Shown: piece by piece, positions 8,948 to 18,438 of the stretch
Position numbering within the stretch: the first letter of the stretch is position 1
Layout: the number at the start of each line of letters is the position of its first letter
DNA from: an uncultured Bacillota bacterium
GTDB lineage: Bacteria; Bacillota; Clostridia; Oscillospirales; Oscillospiraceae
Direction: 5' to 3'
Length of the DNA stretch: 39,227 nucleotides
NCBI GenBank assembly: GCA_947649625.1
Contig: CANSSJ010000015.1
Span: 1 to 39,227, forward strand
Translations under genes and position numbers: made by a program
The notes under the pieces: model-generated
Databases searched by the model: none
What the model saw: only the letters and a program-made list of their open reading frames with translations
What the model was told of the DNA's origin: nothing

Positions 8948-10240
8948 ATGGTAAAAGCGATCGTAGGCGCCAACTGGGGCGACGAGGGCAAGGGCAAGAT
9001 CACCGACATGCTGGCCCGGCAGTCCGATGTGGTCGTCCGCTTCCAGGGGGGCGCCAATGCCGGCCACACCATCATCAACGATTACGGCCGGTTTGCCCTG
9101 CACACTCTCCCCTCAGGCGTGTTCTACCCCCACATCACCAACGTCATCGGCAACGGCGTGGCTCTGGACATCGCCAAGCTGGTCCAGGAGCTGGACAGCG
9201 TCACAGGCCAGGGGGTGCCCGCCCCCCGGGTGATCGTCTCCGACCGGACCCAGCTGCTCATGCCCTACCACATCCTCCAGGACACCTATGAGGAGGCCCG
9301 GCTGGGCGGGCGCGCCTTCGGCTCCACCAAGAGCGGCATCGCCCCCTTCTACTCCGACAAATACGCCAAGACGGGCATCCAGATGTGCGACCTCTTCGAC
9401 GAAAGCCGGCTCCGGGAGCGGCTCACCGCCGCCGTGGAACTGAAAAACGTGCTCTTTGAGCACCTGTACCACCAGCCCAAGGTGGACGCGGAGGAGCTTC
9501 TCTCCCAGCTTCTGGAGCTGCGGGAGCGGATCCGCCCCTATGTGGGGGACACGGTGTCCTTCCTCCACCAGGCGCTGGCCGAGGGCAAAACCATCCTGCT
9601 GGAGGGCCAGCTTGGTTCCATGAAGGACCCGGATCTGGGTATCTTCCCCATGACCACCTCCTCCCACACCCTGGCCGGCTACGGCTGTGTGGGGGCCAGC
9701 GTGCCCCCCACCTCCATTGAGGACGTGATCTGCGTCACCAAGGCCTACTCCTCCTGTGTGGGCTCCCAGACCGAGCCCTTTGTCAGCGAGGTCACCGGAG
9801 CTTCCGGGGACGAGCTGCGCCGCCGGGGCGGCGACCATGGGGAGTTCGGCGCCACCACAGGCCGGCCCCGCCGGGTAGGCTGGTTCGACACGGTGGCCAC
9901 CAGGTACGGCTGCACGGTCCAGGGGGCCACGCAAGTCGCCCTCACCTGCCTGGACGTGCTGGGTTATCTGGATGAGATCCCCGTCTGCACCGGCTACGAG
10001 ATCGACGGCCGGGTGACAGACGCTTTCCCCACCACTCCCGCCCTGCTCCGGGCAAAGCCGGTCTTTGAGACCCTCCCCGGCTGGAAGACCGACATCCGGG
10101 GCTGCACCGACTACGACGCACTCCCCGCCAACGCCAGGGCCTATGTGGACTTCCTGGAGGCCCATATCGGCGCGCCTATCACCATGGTGTCCACCGGCCC
10201 CAAGCGGGAGGAGATGGCATACCGCACCCCCAAGCTATAA
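8948..10240 (+). CDS. purA: Adenylosuccinate synthetase, clostridial-type
   Basis: PurA converts IMP, aspartate and GTP to adenylosuccinate in AMP synthesis. The 430-residue protein keeps the catalytic motifs: WGDEGKGK (D12), NAGHT (H40), GSTKSGIAPFYSDK (IMP site), EFGATTGRPRRVGWFD, and a C-terminal ITMVSTGPKREE. It belongs to a divergent branch that, to my knowledge, is the ordinary PurA in many Clostridia. Differences from the E. coli enzyme include GGANAGH for GGHNAGH, EGQLGS for EGAQGT, and TCLDVL for TKLDVL (Cys334 where a Lys contacts guanine). The ribosome site GGAGG is nine bases from the ATG. It is followed by a GC-rich hairpin and then a protease gene in the same direction. Confidence 0.95.
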   Translation: MVKAIVGANWGDEGKGKITDMLARQSDVVVRFQGGANAGHTIINDYGRFALHTLPSGVFYPHITNVIGNGVALDIAKLVQELDSVTGQGVPAPRVIVSDRTQLLMPYHILQDTYEEARLGGRAFGSTKSGIAPFYSDKYAKTGIQMCDLFDESRLRERLTAAVELKNVLFEHLYHQPKVDAEELLSQLLELRERIRPYVGDTVSFLHQALAEGKTILLEGQLGSMKDPDLGIFPMTTSSHTLAGYGCVGASVPPTSIEDVICVTKAYSSCVGSQTEPFVSEVTGASGDELRRRGGDHGEFGATTGRPRRVGWFDTVATRYGCTVQGATQVALTCLDVLGYLDEIPVCTGYEIDGRVTDAFPTTPALLRAKPVFETLPGWKTDIRGCTDYDALPANARAYVDFLEAHIGAPITMVSTGPKREEMAYRTPKL

Positions 10241-10246
10241 CTTCAC

Positions 10247-10276
10247 CACGCCGGGCGCGGACAAGCGCCCGGCGTG
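10247..10276 (+). terminator. GC-rich hairpin after purA (no T tract)
   Basis: A perfect 12-bp stem (10247-10258 with 10265-10276) encloses a six-base loop. It lacks a following T run, so it may be a 3'-end stabiliser or a leaky terminator before the protease gene. Confidence 0.45.
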
Positions 10277-10316
10277 TGGAGCATATGTAAGCCCCATCAA
10301 CGCAAAGGAGAAAACC

Positions 10317-12179
10317 ATGAAAAAACTGCTTTCCTCACTGCTGGCCCTGACGCTGGGCCTGTCTCTGGCCATCCTTCCCGCCTCTGCGCTGGAGCTGGAC
10401 GAGGCCCGGGAGCTGCTGGCCGTCTATTACGTGGACGGCGTCCCTCCAAAGGTGCTGGAGCTGGACTCTCTGGACGCCATTCTGGAGGCCATCGGCGACC
10501 CCTATACCTTTTACATGACCCCCGAGCAGTACGACGCCTTCAACAAGTCGGTCAACGGTCAGACCGTAGTGGGCATCGGCGCCACGGTGGAGACCGCCTA
10601 TGACGGCGGCTACCGGATCATGTCCGTCCTGCCCGACTCCCCCGCCCTGGAGGCGGGCATCCAGCCCGGCGATATCCTCACGGCGGTGGACGGCGTGCCC
10701 ATGTCCCCCGAGGTGGACCCCCGCATCCCCGTGACCGGACAGGAGGGCACCAGCCTGACCCTCACCATCAATCGCAACGGTCAGACGCTGGAGTTTACAC
10801 TCACCCGCCGGGCGGTGCCCATCCCCATCGTCACCCATGAGCAGCGGGGCTCCGCCGGCTATATCGACTGTATCAGCTTCGGCACCACCACCGCCCGATC
10901 CATCCAGGAGGCCATCCAGGAGCTGGACGACCACACCGCCGTCTGGATCGTGGACCTGCGGGCCAACCCCGGCGGAGACAGCGGCTCCACCGCCGCCAGC
11001 GCCAGCCTCTTTACCGGCGGCGGCACCATGCTCTACTTCCGGGACGGCTCCGGGAGCTATAATTACACCTACACCCTGCCCACCTTCCCCGACATGACGG
11101 ACAAGCCGGTGATCGTCCTCACCAGTGAGCACTCTGCCAGCGGCTCGGAGCTCTTCGCCGGGGATATCCGCACCTACACCGCCGGTATCGCCCTGGGCCA
11201 GCGCACCTTCGGCAAGGGCATCGCCCAGATCGTGCTGGACGAACGCAACTGCCCGTATATGGAGGGCGGCGAGGCCATGAAGATCACCGCCTACCGCTTT
11301 TTCGCCCCCGACGGGGCCACCAACCATATCACCGGCGTACTGCCCACTTTGCTTATTTCCCCGGAGAATACCGAGGCGGCGGCCATGCTCCTGTCTCAAC
11401 CCGAGCCCCAGCGGCTCGACGGCTATTGGAAGCTGGTGCTGGCCGGACAGACCTTCTACCTCAAAGCCTCCGACGCCCGGACAGAGGAATATAAGGCCGC
11501 CTTCACCGAACTGCTGGAGGCGCTGCCCCTGTCCGCCGCCCTGTACAAGGGCTCCGGATTTGCCACATGGACCCTCCTCTCCCCCGAGCAGGCGGCCAGG
11601 GAGCTGGGCCTGAGCTTCAAGCCCCGCACCTTCACCGACACAGAGAACAGCGAGTTTGCCCGGGAGATCGACACCCTGGCCACCTACCGCATCCTGAAGG
11701 GCTTCGGCGACAAGACCTTCCGCCCCGGCGAGACCGTCACCCGGGCTCAGTTCTGCTCCATGGTGGCCTCCGCCCTGGACCTGCCTGACGGAAAGGCCTC
11801 CAAATTCTCCGACGTGAAGGAGGGCGCCTGGTACGCCGGCGCGGTGAACGCCATGGCGGATATGGGCTTTGTCTCGGGCCGCGGCGGCGGGACCTTCTGC
11901 CCCGGGCAGACCATCACCTGCCAGGAGATGGTCTCCATCCTCTCCCGGGTGGCCGCCTGGATCAGCATGGACGGCTACGACCTGGACGGACAGCTCCTCA
12001 TGCCCGAGGAAGTGGAGAAGTACTCCGATTACGCCTCCTGGGCTCAGGCAGCTGCCCGAAACCTGGACGAGCTGGGCGCTCTGGCCGGCGACCTGGCTCC
12101 CACCGACTCCGGCACCCGTGAGGTGGCTGCCGCCATGCTCTGCCGGCTGATGGAACGCACCCATTTGATTTGGGATTAA
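10317..12179 (+). CDS. Secreted S41 (CtpA-type) protease with PDZ and SLH domains
   Basis: The 620-residue protein starts with a signal peptide (MKKLLSSLLALTLGLSLAIL, cut near ASA). A PDZ domain follows at about 82-165 (ALEAGIQPGDILTAVDG), then the S41 protease core: YIDCISF, VDLRANPGG, SEHSASGSELFAG with the nucleophilic Ser in SASGSE (273-278), and the catalytic Lys300 in TFGKG. Residues from about 435 form two clear and one weaker S-layer homology repeat (ILKGFGDKTFRPGETVTRAQF; FVSGRGGGTFCPGQTITCQEM), which would hold it on secondary cell-wall polymers. The ATG at 10317 follows AAAGGAG. It probably trims or degrades exported proteins at the cell surface; the target is unknown. Confidence 0.9.
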   Translation: MKKLLSSLLALTLGLSLAILPASALELDEARELLAVYYVDGVPPKVLELDSLDAILEAIGDPYTFYMTPEQYDAFNKSVNGQTVVGIGATVETAYDGGYRIMSVLPDSPALEAGIQPGDILTAVDGVPMSPEVDPRIPVTGQEGTSLTLTINRNGQTLEFTLTRRAVPIPIVTHEQRGSAGYIDCISFGTTTARSIQEAIQELDDHTAVWIVDLRANPGGDSGSTAASASLFTGGGTMLYFRDGSGSYNYTYTLPTFPDMTDKPVIVLTSEHSASGSELFAGDIRTYTAGIALGQRTFGKGIAQIVLDERNCPYMEGGEAMKITAYRFFAPDGATNHITGVLPTLLISPENTEAAAMLLSQPEPQRLDGYWKLVLAGQTFYLKASDARTEEYKAAFTELLEALPLSAALYKGSGFATWTLLSPEQAARELGLSFKPRTFTDTENSEFAREIDTLATYRILKGFGDKTFRPGETVTRAQFCSMVASALDLPDGKASKFSDVKEGAWYAGAVNAMADMGFVSGRGGGTFCPGQTITCQEMVSILSRVAAWISMDGYDLDGQLLMPEEVEKYSDYASWAQAAARNLDELGALAGDLAPTDSGTREVAAAMLCRLMERTHLIWD

Positions 12180-12201
12180 ATATGGAAAGGACCTGACAAA
12201 A

Positions 12202-13293
12202 TTGACCAAGATCGACATTATCTCCGGCTTTTTAGGGGCCGGCAAGACCACTCTAATCAAGAAGCTGCTGGACGAGAGCTTCAAGGGGGAGAAAATCGTC
12301 CTCATCGAGAATGAGTTCGGCGAGATCGGCATTGACGGCGGCTTTTTGAAGGACGCCGGGGTGGAGATCACTGAGATGAACTCGGGCTGTATCTGCTGCT
12401 CTCTGGTGGGCGACTTCGGCGCGGCCCTGAAGCAGGTGCTGGCCGGCTACGCCCCCGCCCGCATCGTCATCGAGCCCTCCGGCGTGGGCAAGCTGTCCGA
12501 CGTGGTGGCCGCGGTGGAGCGGGTCCAGGCCGAAGCCCCTGACCTGCACCTGAACAGCTTCGTCACCGTGGTGGACGCCGCCAAGGCCAAGGTGTATATG
12601 AAGAACTTCGGCGAGTTCTTCAACGACCAGGTGGAGCACGCCTGCGCCATCATCCTGTCCCGCACCCAGAAGATCGACCAGCACAAGCTGGACGGGGCGG
12701 TGACCCTCCTGCGGGAGAAAAATCCCAAGGCGGCCATCCTTACCACCCCCTGGGACCAGCTCACCGGGGCACAGATCCTCTCTGCCATGGAGGGCGGCCG
12801 CGACCTGGCCCACGAGCTGATGGAGGAGATCGAGCACGAGGACCACCACCATCATCACCACGACCACGACCACGAGCATGACCATGAACACGATCACGAA
12901 CACCACCACCACGACCATGAGCATGACCATGAGCATGAGCACCATCATGAGCATGGCGACACCTGCACCGCCTGCTGCGGCCACGACCACTATCACCACG
13001 ACCACGACGCCGACGAGGTGTTCACCTCCTGGGGCCGGGAGACTCCCCGGAAGTACAGCCGGGAGGAGCTCCAGGAGGCCCTGGCCTCCCTGGCTATGAC
13101 CGAGGACTATGGAATCATCCTCCGGGCCAAGGGGATGGTCCCCTGCGAGGACGGAACTTCCTGGCTCCACTTCGACCTGACCCCCGAGGAGTTTGAGATC
13201 CGGGAGGGCTCCGCCGACTATACCGGCCGTCTGTGCGTCATCGGCTCCGAGCTGAAAGAGGACCAGCTGGAAAAGCTGTTTTTGCTGGCATAA
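12202..13293 (+). CDS. COG0523 GTPase (metal chaperone) with His-rich segment
   Basis: COG0523/CobW-family GTPases deliver metals, most often zinc, to client proteins. The 363-residue product has Walker A GFLGAGKTT (9-17), ENEFGEIGID, and the diagnostic metal motif GCICC (C63, C65, C66). A CobW C-terminal domain occupies the last 80 residues. Between them, at about residues 208-272, lies a stretch with roughly 30 histidines alternating with Asp/Glu, plus a CTACCG motif: a likely metal store or sensor. The start is a TTG at 12202 behind AAAGG; no ATG fits the conserved N-terminus. It lies 22 bases after the S41 protease gene. The next gene is a divergent paralogue. Which metal it handles cannot be read from the sequence. 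Confidence 0.92.
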   Translation: MTKIDIISGFLGAGKTTLIKKLLDESFKGEKIVLIENEFGEIGIDGGFLKDAGVEITEMNSGCICCSLVGDFGAALKQVLAGYAPARIVIEPSGVGKLSDVVAAVERVQAEAPDLHLNSFVTVVDAAKAKVYMKNFGEFFNDQVEHACAIILSRTQKIDQHKLDGAVTLLREKNPKAAILTTPWDQLTGAQILSAMEGGRDLAHELMEEIEHEDHHHHHHDHDHEHDHEHDHEHHHHDHEHDHEHEHHHEHGDTCTACCGHDHYHHDHDADEVFTSWGRETPRKYSREELQEALASLAMTEDYGIILRAKGMVPCEDGTSWLHFDLTPEEFEIREGSADYTGRLCVIGSELKEDQLEKLFLLA

Positions 13294-13307
13294 AACCGGA
13301 TGCACTG

Positions 13308-13357
13308 TGTAGGGGCGGACATTGTCCGCCCGCGGGCGCGCACTGCGCGCCCCTACA
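13308..13357. repeat. Double-hairpin intergenic repeat, complete copy
   Basis: Two adjacent perfect 8-bp hairpins with 3-base loops (13313-13331 and 13334-13352) are closed by TGTAGG (13308-13313) and CCTACA (13352-13357). The whole 50-base element is therefore almost a cruciform. Related copies occur at 29534-29561 and 35207-35275. It fills most of the gap between the two COG0523 genes. Confidence 0.75.
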
Positions 13358-13383
13358 AAATATCCCCCCAGAGGTGAAATAAC

Positions 13384-14331
13384 ATGCCCGATTCACGAAT
13401 TCCCCTCTATTTAATCACCGGCTTTCTGGACGCCGGCAAGACCACGCTGCTGTCCGACACGCTGAATATGGACTACTTCAACGACGGCCAGCGCACGGTG
13501 CTCCTCCTGTGCGAGGACGGCGAGGAGGAGTACGACCAGGAGTTTCTCTCCAAACGCAACTGCCGCCTGATCCCCGTGGAGGACCAGGAGCAGTTGACCA
13601 CCGAGTTTTTGAAAGAGATCGACCGCCGCTACCAGCCCGAGCGGGTGCTGCTGGAGTACAACGGCATGTGGCCCGGCCAGCTGCTGGTAAACCTGCGGCT
13701 GCCCCGGAACTGGGGGCTGTATCAGGCCATCCATGTGGTGGACGGTTCCACCTTTGAGATGTATCTGAAAAACATGCAGTCCATGTTCATCGACATGGTG
13801 TCCAACGCGGACATGGTGCTGTTCAACCGCTGCACCCCCGACATGCCCCTGTCCGGCTGGAAGCGGTCAGTGCGGGCGGTGAACCGGATGTGCGAGATCG
13901 TCTTTGAGGACGTCATGGGCGAGGAGCTGGAAGTGGAGGACATCCTCCCCTACTCTCTGGATGAATCCCATATCGACCTGGAGGACGCCGACTACGGCAT
14001 CTGGTATCTGGACATCCAGGAGCACCCCGACCGCTATGTGGGCAAGACCATCACCTACAAGGCCCAGGCCATGACCGGCGCGAAGTTGCCCAAGGGGTCC
14101 TTTGTCCCGGGGCGCAACGCCATGACCTGCTGCGTGGAGGACATCCGCTTCTTCGGTTTCCTGTGTAAGTACGACAGGACCCGCTCCCTGAAAAAGGGGG
14201 AGTGGATCACCGTCACCGCCGAGATCAGGTGGGAGCACGCCGACGTCTATGAAGACGAGGGCGTGGTGCTCTACGCCCGGAGCGTGGAGAAGGCGGCCCC
14301 CCCCGACGACCCGCTGGTATACTTCCGATAA
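13384..14331 (+). CDS. Divergent COG0523-like GTPase fused to a YcgQ/TIGR03943-like domain
   Basis: The 315-residue protein begins like a CobW/COG0523 GTPase: IPLYLITGFLDAGKTTLL (Walker A 13-21), YQPERVLLEYNGMWP in place of the usual E.SG motif, and AIHVVDGSTF. The diagnostic CxCC motif is missing and the NKxD base-recognition motif reads FNRCT, so GTP use is uncertain. From about residue 205 it changes character. YVGKTITYKAQAM, GSFVPGRNAMTCCVEDIRFFGFL (CC at 249-250), GEWITVTAEI and VLYARSVEKA resemble the C-terminal domain of YcgQ (TIGR03943/DUF1980), a putative metal-related permease partner. The fusion suggests coupling of a chaperone-like GTPase to a permease-type module, but no permease gene is nearby. 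The ribosome site is AGAGGTG. Confidence 0.75.
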   Translation: MPDSRIPLYLITGFLDAGKTTLLSDTLNMDYFNDGQRTVLLLCEDGEEEYDQEFLSKRNCRLIPVEDQEQLTTEFLKEIDRRYQPERVLLEYNGMWPGQLLVNLRLPRNWGLYQAIHVVDGSTFEMYLKNMQSMFIDMVSNADMVLFNRCTPDMPLSGWKRSVRAVNRMCEIVFEDVMGEELEVEDILPYSLDESHIDLEDADYGIWYLDIQEHPDRYVGKTITYKAQAMTGAKLPKGSFVPGRNAMTCCVEDIRFFGFLCKYDRTRSLKKGEWITVTAEIRWEHADVYEDEGVVLYARSVEKAAPPDDPLVYFR

Positions 14332-14334
14332 GAC

Positions 14335-14370
14335 AAAAATTGACGGCCCCCGTGGGGGCCGTCAATTTTT
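14335..14370. terminator. Strong bidirectional terminator
   Basis: A perfect 16-bp stem (14335-14350 with 14355-14370) begins with A5 and ends with T5. It serves both the COG0523-like gene and the convergent glnS. Confidence 0.9.
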
Positions 14371-14377
14371 ATCTCAC

Positions 14378-16081
<1,704 letters not shown>

Positions 16082-16111
16082 GGGCTTCTCTCCTCCTTTG
16101 TCAATGGGGTT

Positions 16112-16140
16112 ATTTTACACCAGAACGGCCGTCCTTGCAA
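16112..16140 (-). promoter_or_regulatory. Sigma-A promoter of glnS
   Basis: On the minus strand TTGCAA (16135-16140) is 17 bases from TAAAAT (16112-16117), about 30 bases before the start codon. Confidence 0.8.
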
Positions 16141-16209
16141 GTATTTTTGCCTCCGTTCCGGACAAAGCGGAATGCAGCGGGCAAAATCCGTAATTTCTGC
16201 GAAATTCAA

Positions 16210-16238
16210 TTGAACAGGAAGGCTTTTTGTGATAGAAT
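16210..16238 (+). promoter_or_regulatory. Sigma-A promoter of the small HTH gene
   Basis: TTGAAC (16210-16215) and TAGAAT (16233-16238) are 17 bases apart, divergent from the glnS promoter. Confidence 0.65.
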
Positions 16239-16262
16239 CCGAAGGGATAAGGGGGGATGACC

Positions 16263-16709
16263 ATGGGCACGCCGGAAGCAGAGCGGCGGGAGAGCACCAC
16301 CGTGGAGCTTCAGGACCTTCTGGATACCGCGCCCCAGCTGGCCCAGTTTCTGGAGGAGCAGGCGGACAATATGCGGCCGCCCACCTTTGACCGGCATCTG
16401 GCCGCTCTGATGGAGGAACGCGGCCTCACCCCCGCCAGACTGGGCGAGCTGGCCCTGCTCAGCCGCTCCTTCACCTACCAGCTGTGCAGCGGCGTGCGCG
16501 CCCCCAGCCGGGACGTGGTACTCCGGCTGGCTCTGGTCCTCAAGCTGGACCCCGAAGAGACCCAGCGGCTGCTGCGCAGCGCCTGCCGGGGGGCGCTGTA
16601 TCCCCGGGTGCGGCGGGACGCGGCGCTCATTTTCGCCCTCCAGCGGGGGATGAGCCTGTTCGACGCCAACGAACTGCTGTGCTCCCTGGAGGAGGAGCCT
16701 CTTCTGTAA
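16263..16709 (+). CDS. Small XRE-like helix-turn-helix protein
   Basis: The product is about 148 residues. Its centre (about 40-95) fits a lambda-repressor-type HTH: FDRHLAALMEERGLTPARLGELALLSRSFTYQLCSG, then RAPSRDVVLRLALVLKLDPEETQRLL. The C-terminal part (RRDAALIFALQRGMSLFDANELLCSLEEEPLL) is a short helical tail. It is probably a DNA-binding regulator, though the binding helix is not strongly basic. Two ATGs are possible (16257 and 16263). The second is preferred because AAGGGGGG is six bases upstream of it and directly abuts the first. It has its own promoter and terminator, so it is a single-gene unit; its target is unknown. Confidence 0.75.
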   Translation: MGTPEAERRESTTVELQDLLDTAPQLAQFLEEQADNMRPPTFDRHLAALMEERGLTPARLGELALLSRSFTYQLCSGVRAPSRDVVLRLALVLKLDPEETQRLLRSACRGALYPRVRRDAALIFALQRGMSLFDANELLCSLEEEPLL

Positions 16710-16721
16710 GATCTTAGACAG

Positions 16722-16747
16722 GCCCGCCCTTAACGGGGCGGGCTTTT
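16722..16747 (+). terminator. Terminator of the small HTH gene
   Basis: A GCCCGCCC/GGGCGGGC stem (16722-16729 with 16736-16743) is followed by TTTT. Confidence 0.75.
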
Positions 16748-16904
16748 CACACACACAAGCCCCCTCCGCCGCCCGCGGCGGGAACTTTCTGAAAGTGTGC
16801 AGCCTGCATACCAAAAGGGCGGAAAGGCGCGCTATAATGGAGAAAGAAGGCCGATCCGGCCGCCCCGGCCCTGCGGGGGGCGGATCACAAGGAGGAATGA
16901 AGGA

Positions 16905-18242
16905 ATGCGATGCGCGCGCTGCGGCCGGGATTTCGCCGCCGGGCTGGGCAGCTGCCCCCACTGCGGCTCCGCCGCCCACTACGGCGGCAACACGGAATTT
17001 TACGGAAAGGCGGCCAGCTCCAGGCTGACGGTGGGCGATCTGTTCTCCGGGATGTTCCAGAAGCACCCCAGGGGAGCGGGCGCCAGAATGTTCATGGCGG
17101 GCACGCCGCTGTCCACCCCCACGCCGGACCGGATGCTGTTCGAGTGGCAGAAGCCCTGGCTGTTTGTCCGGGTGCTGGCGGTGGGACTGATTTTCGCCGC
17201 CATGTGCTATTTTGAGGGCTTTGTCCAGGGGTACGGCGCGGGTGTTTACACCCTGCTCAGCCTGGGCTGCCTCATCATCCCCGTCAGCATCCTCATCTTC
17301 TACTGGGAGGTCAACATACCCCGGGATATCCCCCTGTACACAGTGCTGGTCATCTTCCTGCTGGGCGGAATGCTGTCGCTGATCTTCCCCGATTTTCTGG
17401 GGCACGGGGACCTGCCCTCGGCCAGCTTCGCCGCCTTTACCGAGGAGCCGGCCAAGCTGCTGGCCCTGGCGGTGTTCGTCTACTATCTGGACGCCAAATA
17501 TATCTTTGGCGGGATGCTCATCGGCGCCGCCGTGGGGGCGGGCTTCGCGGGAATGGAGACCATCTCCTACGTGATGATGAACGGGAGCTTTGACATTCTC
17601 GTCATGCGCAGCGTGCTGGCCATCGGCGGGCACGTCAGCTGGGCGGCCATCGAGGGGGGGGCGCTGGTCATGGCCAAGGGCGGCGAAAAGCTGTCCCCCC
17701 GGCACTTCGTGGATATGCGGTTCCTCCCCTACTTGGCCGCCACCATGGGGATGCACTTTATCTGGAACAGCGGCATCGTCCTGATGGAAATTCCCGTTTT
17801 CATCACCCTGAAGCACCTGCTCATGTGCATTGCCGCCGTCTATGTGTCCTTCCTCCTGCTGAAAAAGGCGGTGGCTCAGGTCCTGCTTGCGGCGGACGGC
17901 GCCCGGTCCGTACCGCGCCCGGAGCGGAGGCAGACAGGAGCCCCGGCCCTGCTCTCCGCCTCCTCCGGCCCGCTGGCCGGGCGGAGCTTCCCCTTCCGGC
18001 AGTCCGTCACCATCGGCTGTGACCCCGGTCAGTGCAATGTCGTCCTCCCATCGGGCACCCCCGGCGTCAGCCGGCGCCACTGCACCCTGGAGCTGCGCCC
18101 GGAGGGCGTCTATCTCATGGATCACAACTCCTCTTACGGAACATTCTGGCAGTCCGGCCAGCGGATCGCCCCCAACCAATGGGTGGCTGTCACCGGGCCC
18201 TTCTGCCTTGGCAGCCAGGGGGTCACCTTTACCTGCCGGTGA
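16905..18242 (+). CDS. PrsW-family membrane protease with zinc ribbon and FHA domain
   Basis: The 445-residue protein has three parts. Residues 1-22 are a zinc ribbon (CxxC at 3/6 and 17/20). Residues about 85-325 form 8-9 membrane segments with the PrsW metalloprotease signature: FTEEPAKLLAL (EE at 180-181), GFAGMET, a His at 243 in GGHVSW, and HFIWNS (H284). Residues about 355-445 are an FHA domain: ITIG-like core VTIGCDP, VSRRHC (S389, H392) and MDHNSSYGTFW, which would bind phosphothreonine peptides. PrsW cleaves anti-sigma factors in B. subtilis; here the FHA suggests control by Ser/Thr phosphorylation. The frame is open further upstream, but the ATG at 16905 follows AAGGAGG at good spacing. 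A TATAAT at 16833-16838 has no convincing -35. Confidence 0.85.
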   Translation: MRCARCGRDFAAGLGSCPHCGSAAHYGGNTEFYGKAASSRLTVGDLFSGMFQKHPRGAGARMFMAGTPLSTPTPDRMLFEWQKPWLFVRVLAVGLIFAAMCYFEGFVQGYGAGVYTLLSLGCLIIPVSILIFYWEVNIPRDIPLYTVLVIFLLGGMLSLIFPDFLGHGDLPSASFAAFTEEPAKLLALAVFVYYLDAKYIFGGMLIGAAVGAGFAGMETISYVMMNGSFDILVMRSVLAIGGHVSWAAIEGGALVMAKGGEKLSPRHFVDMRFLPYLAATMGMHFIWNSGIVLMEIPVFITLKHLLMCIAAVYVSFLLLKKAVAQVLLAADGARSVPRPERRQTGAPALLSASSGPLAGRSFPFRQSVTIGCDPGQCNVVLPSGTPGVSRRHCTLELRPEGVYLMDHNSSYGTFWQSGQRIAPNQWVAVTGPFCLGSQGVTFTCR

Positions 18243-18314
18243 ACCCCTGCGGACCGCCGCAGACGGCCTGTCCCGCGCCGCATGGACGCCGCCGGGGCAA
18301 TAATTTACCGATAA

Positions 18315-18352
18315 CTGACGCCGCCCGAACCGCGGCGTCAGCTTTTATTTTT
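18315..18352 (+). terminator. Terminator of the PrsW-FHA gene
   Basis: A perfect 10-bp stem (18315-18324 with 18332-18341) is followed by a T-rich tail (CTTTTATTTTT). Confidence 0.8.
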
Positions 18353-18386
18353 CCGGCCCGGCTCTGTCCAAAATCTCATCCTCCCC

Positions 18387-18415
18387 TTGTCTCCACCGGA
18401 AAAAGCGGGTATAAT
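18387..18415 (+). promoter_or_regulatory. Sigma-A promoter of the thioredoxin reductase-thioredoxin operon
   Basis: TTGTCT (18387-18392) and TATAAT (18410-18415) are 17 bases apart, 24 bases before the start codon. Confidence 0.75.
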
Positions 18416-18438
18416 AGAGAAGTATAGAGGTGATCGCT

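Noticed and set aside
16082-16111. T-box leader before glnS
   Set aside because: The leader between promoter and start is only about 25 bases, far too short for a T-box.
16833-16838. TATAAT before the PrsW-FHA gene as a promoter
   Set aside because: The -10 is perfect, but no acceptable -35 lies 16-18 bases upstream and there is no extended -10, so I did not list it as a promoter.
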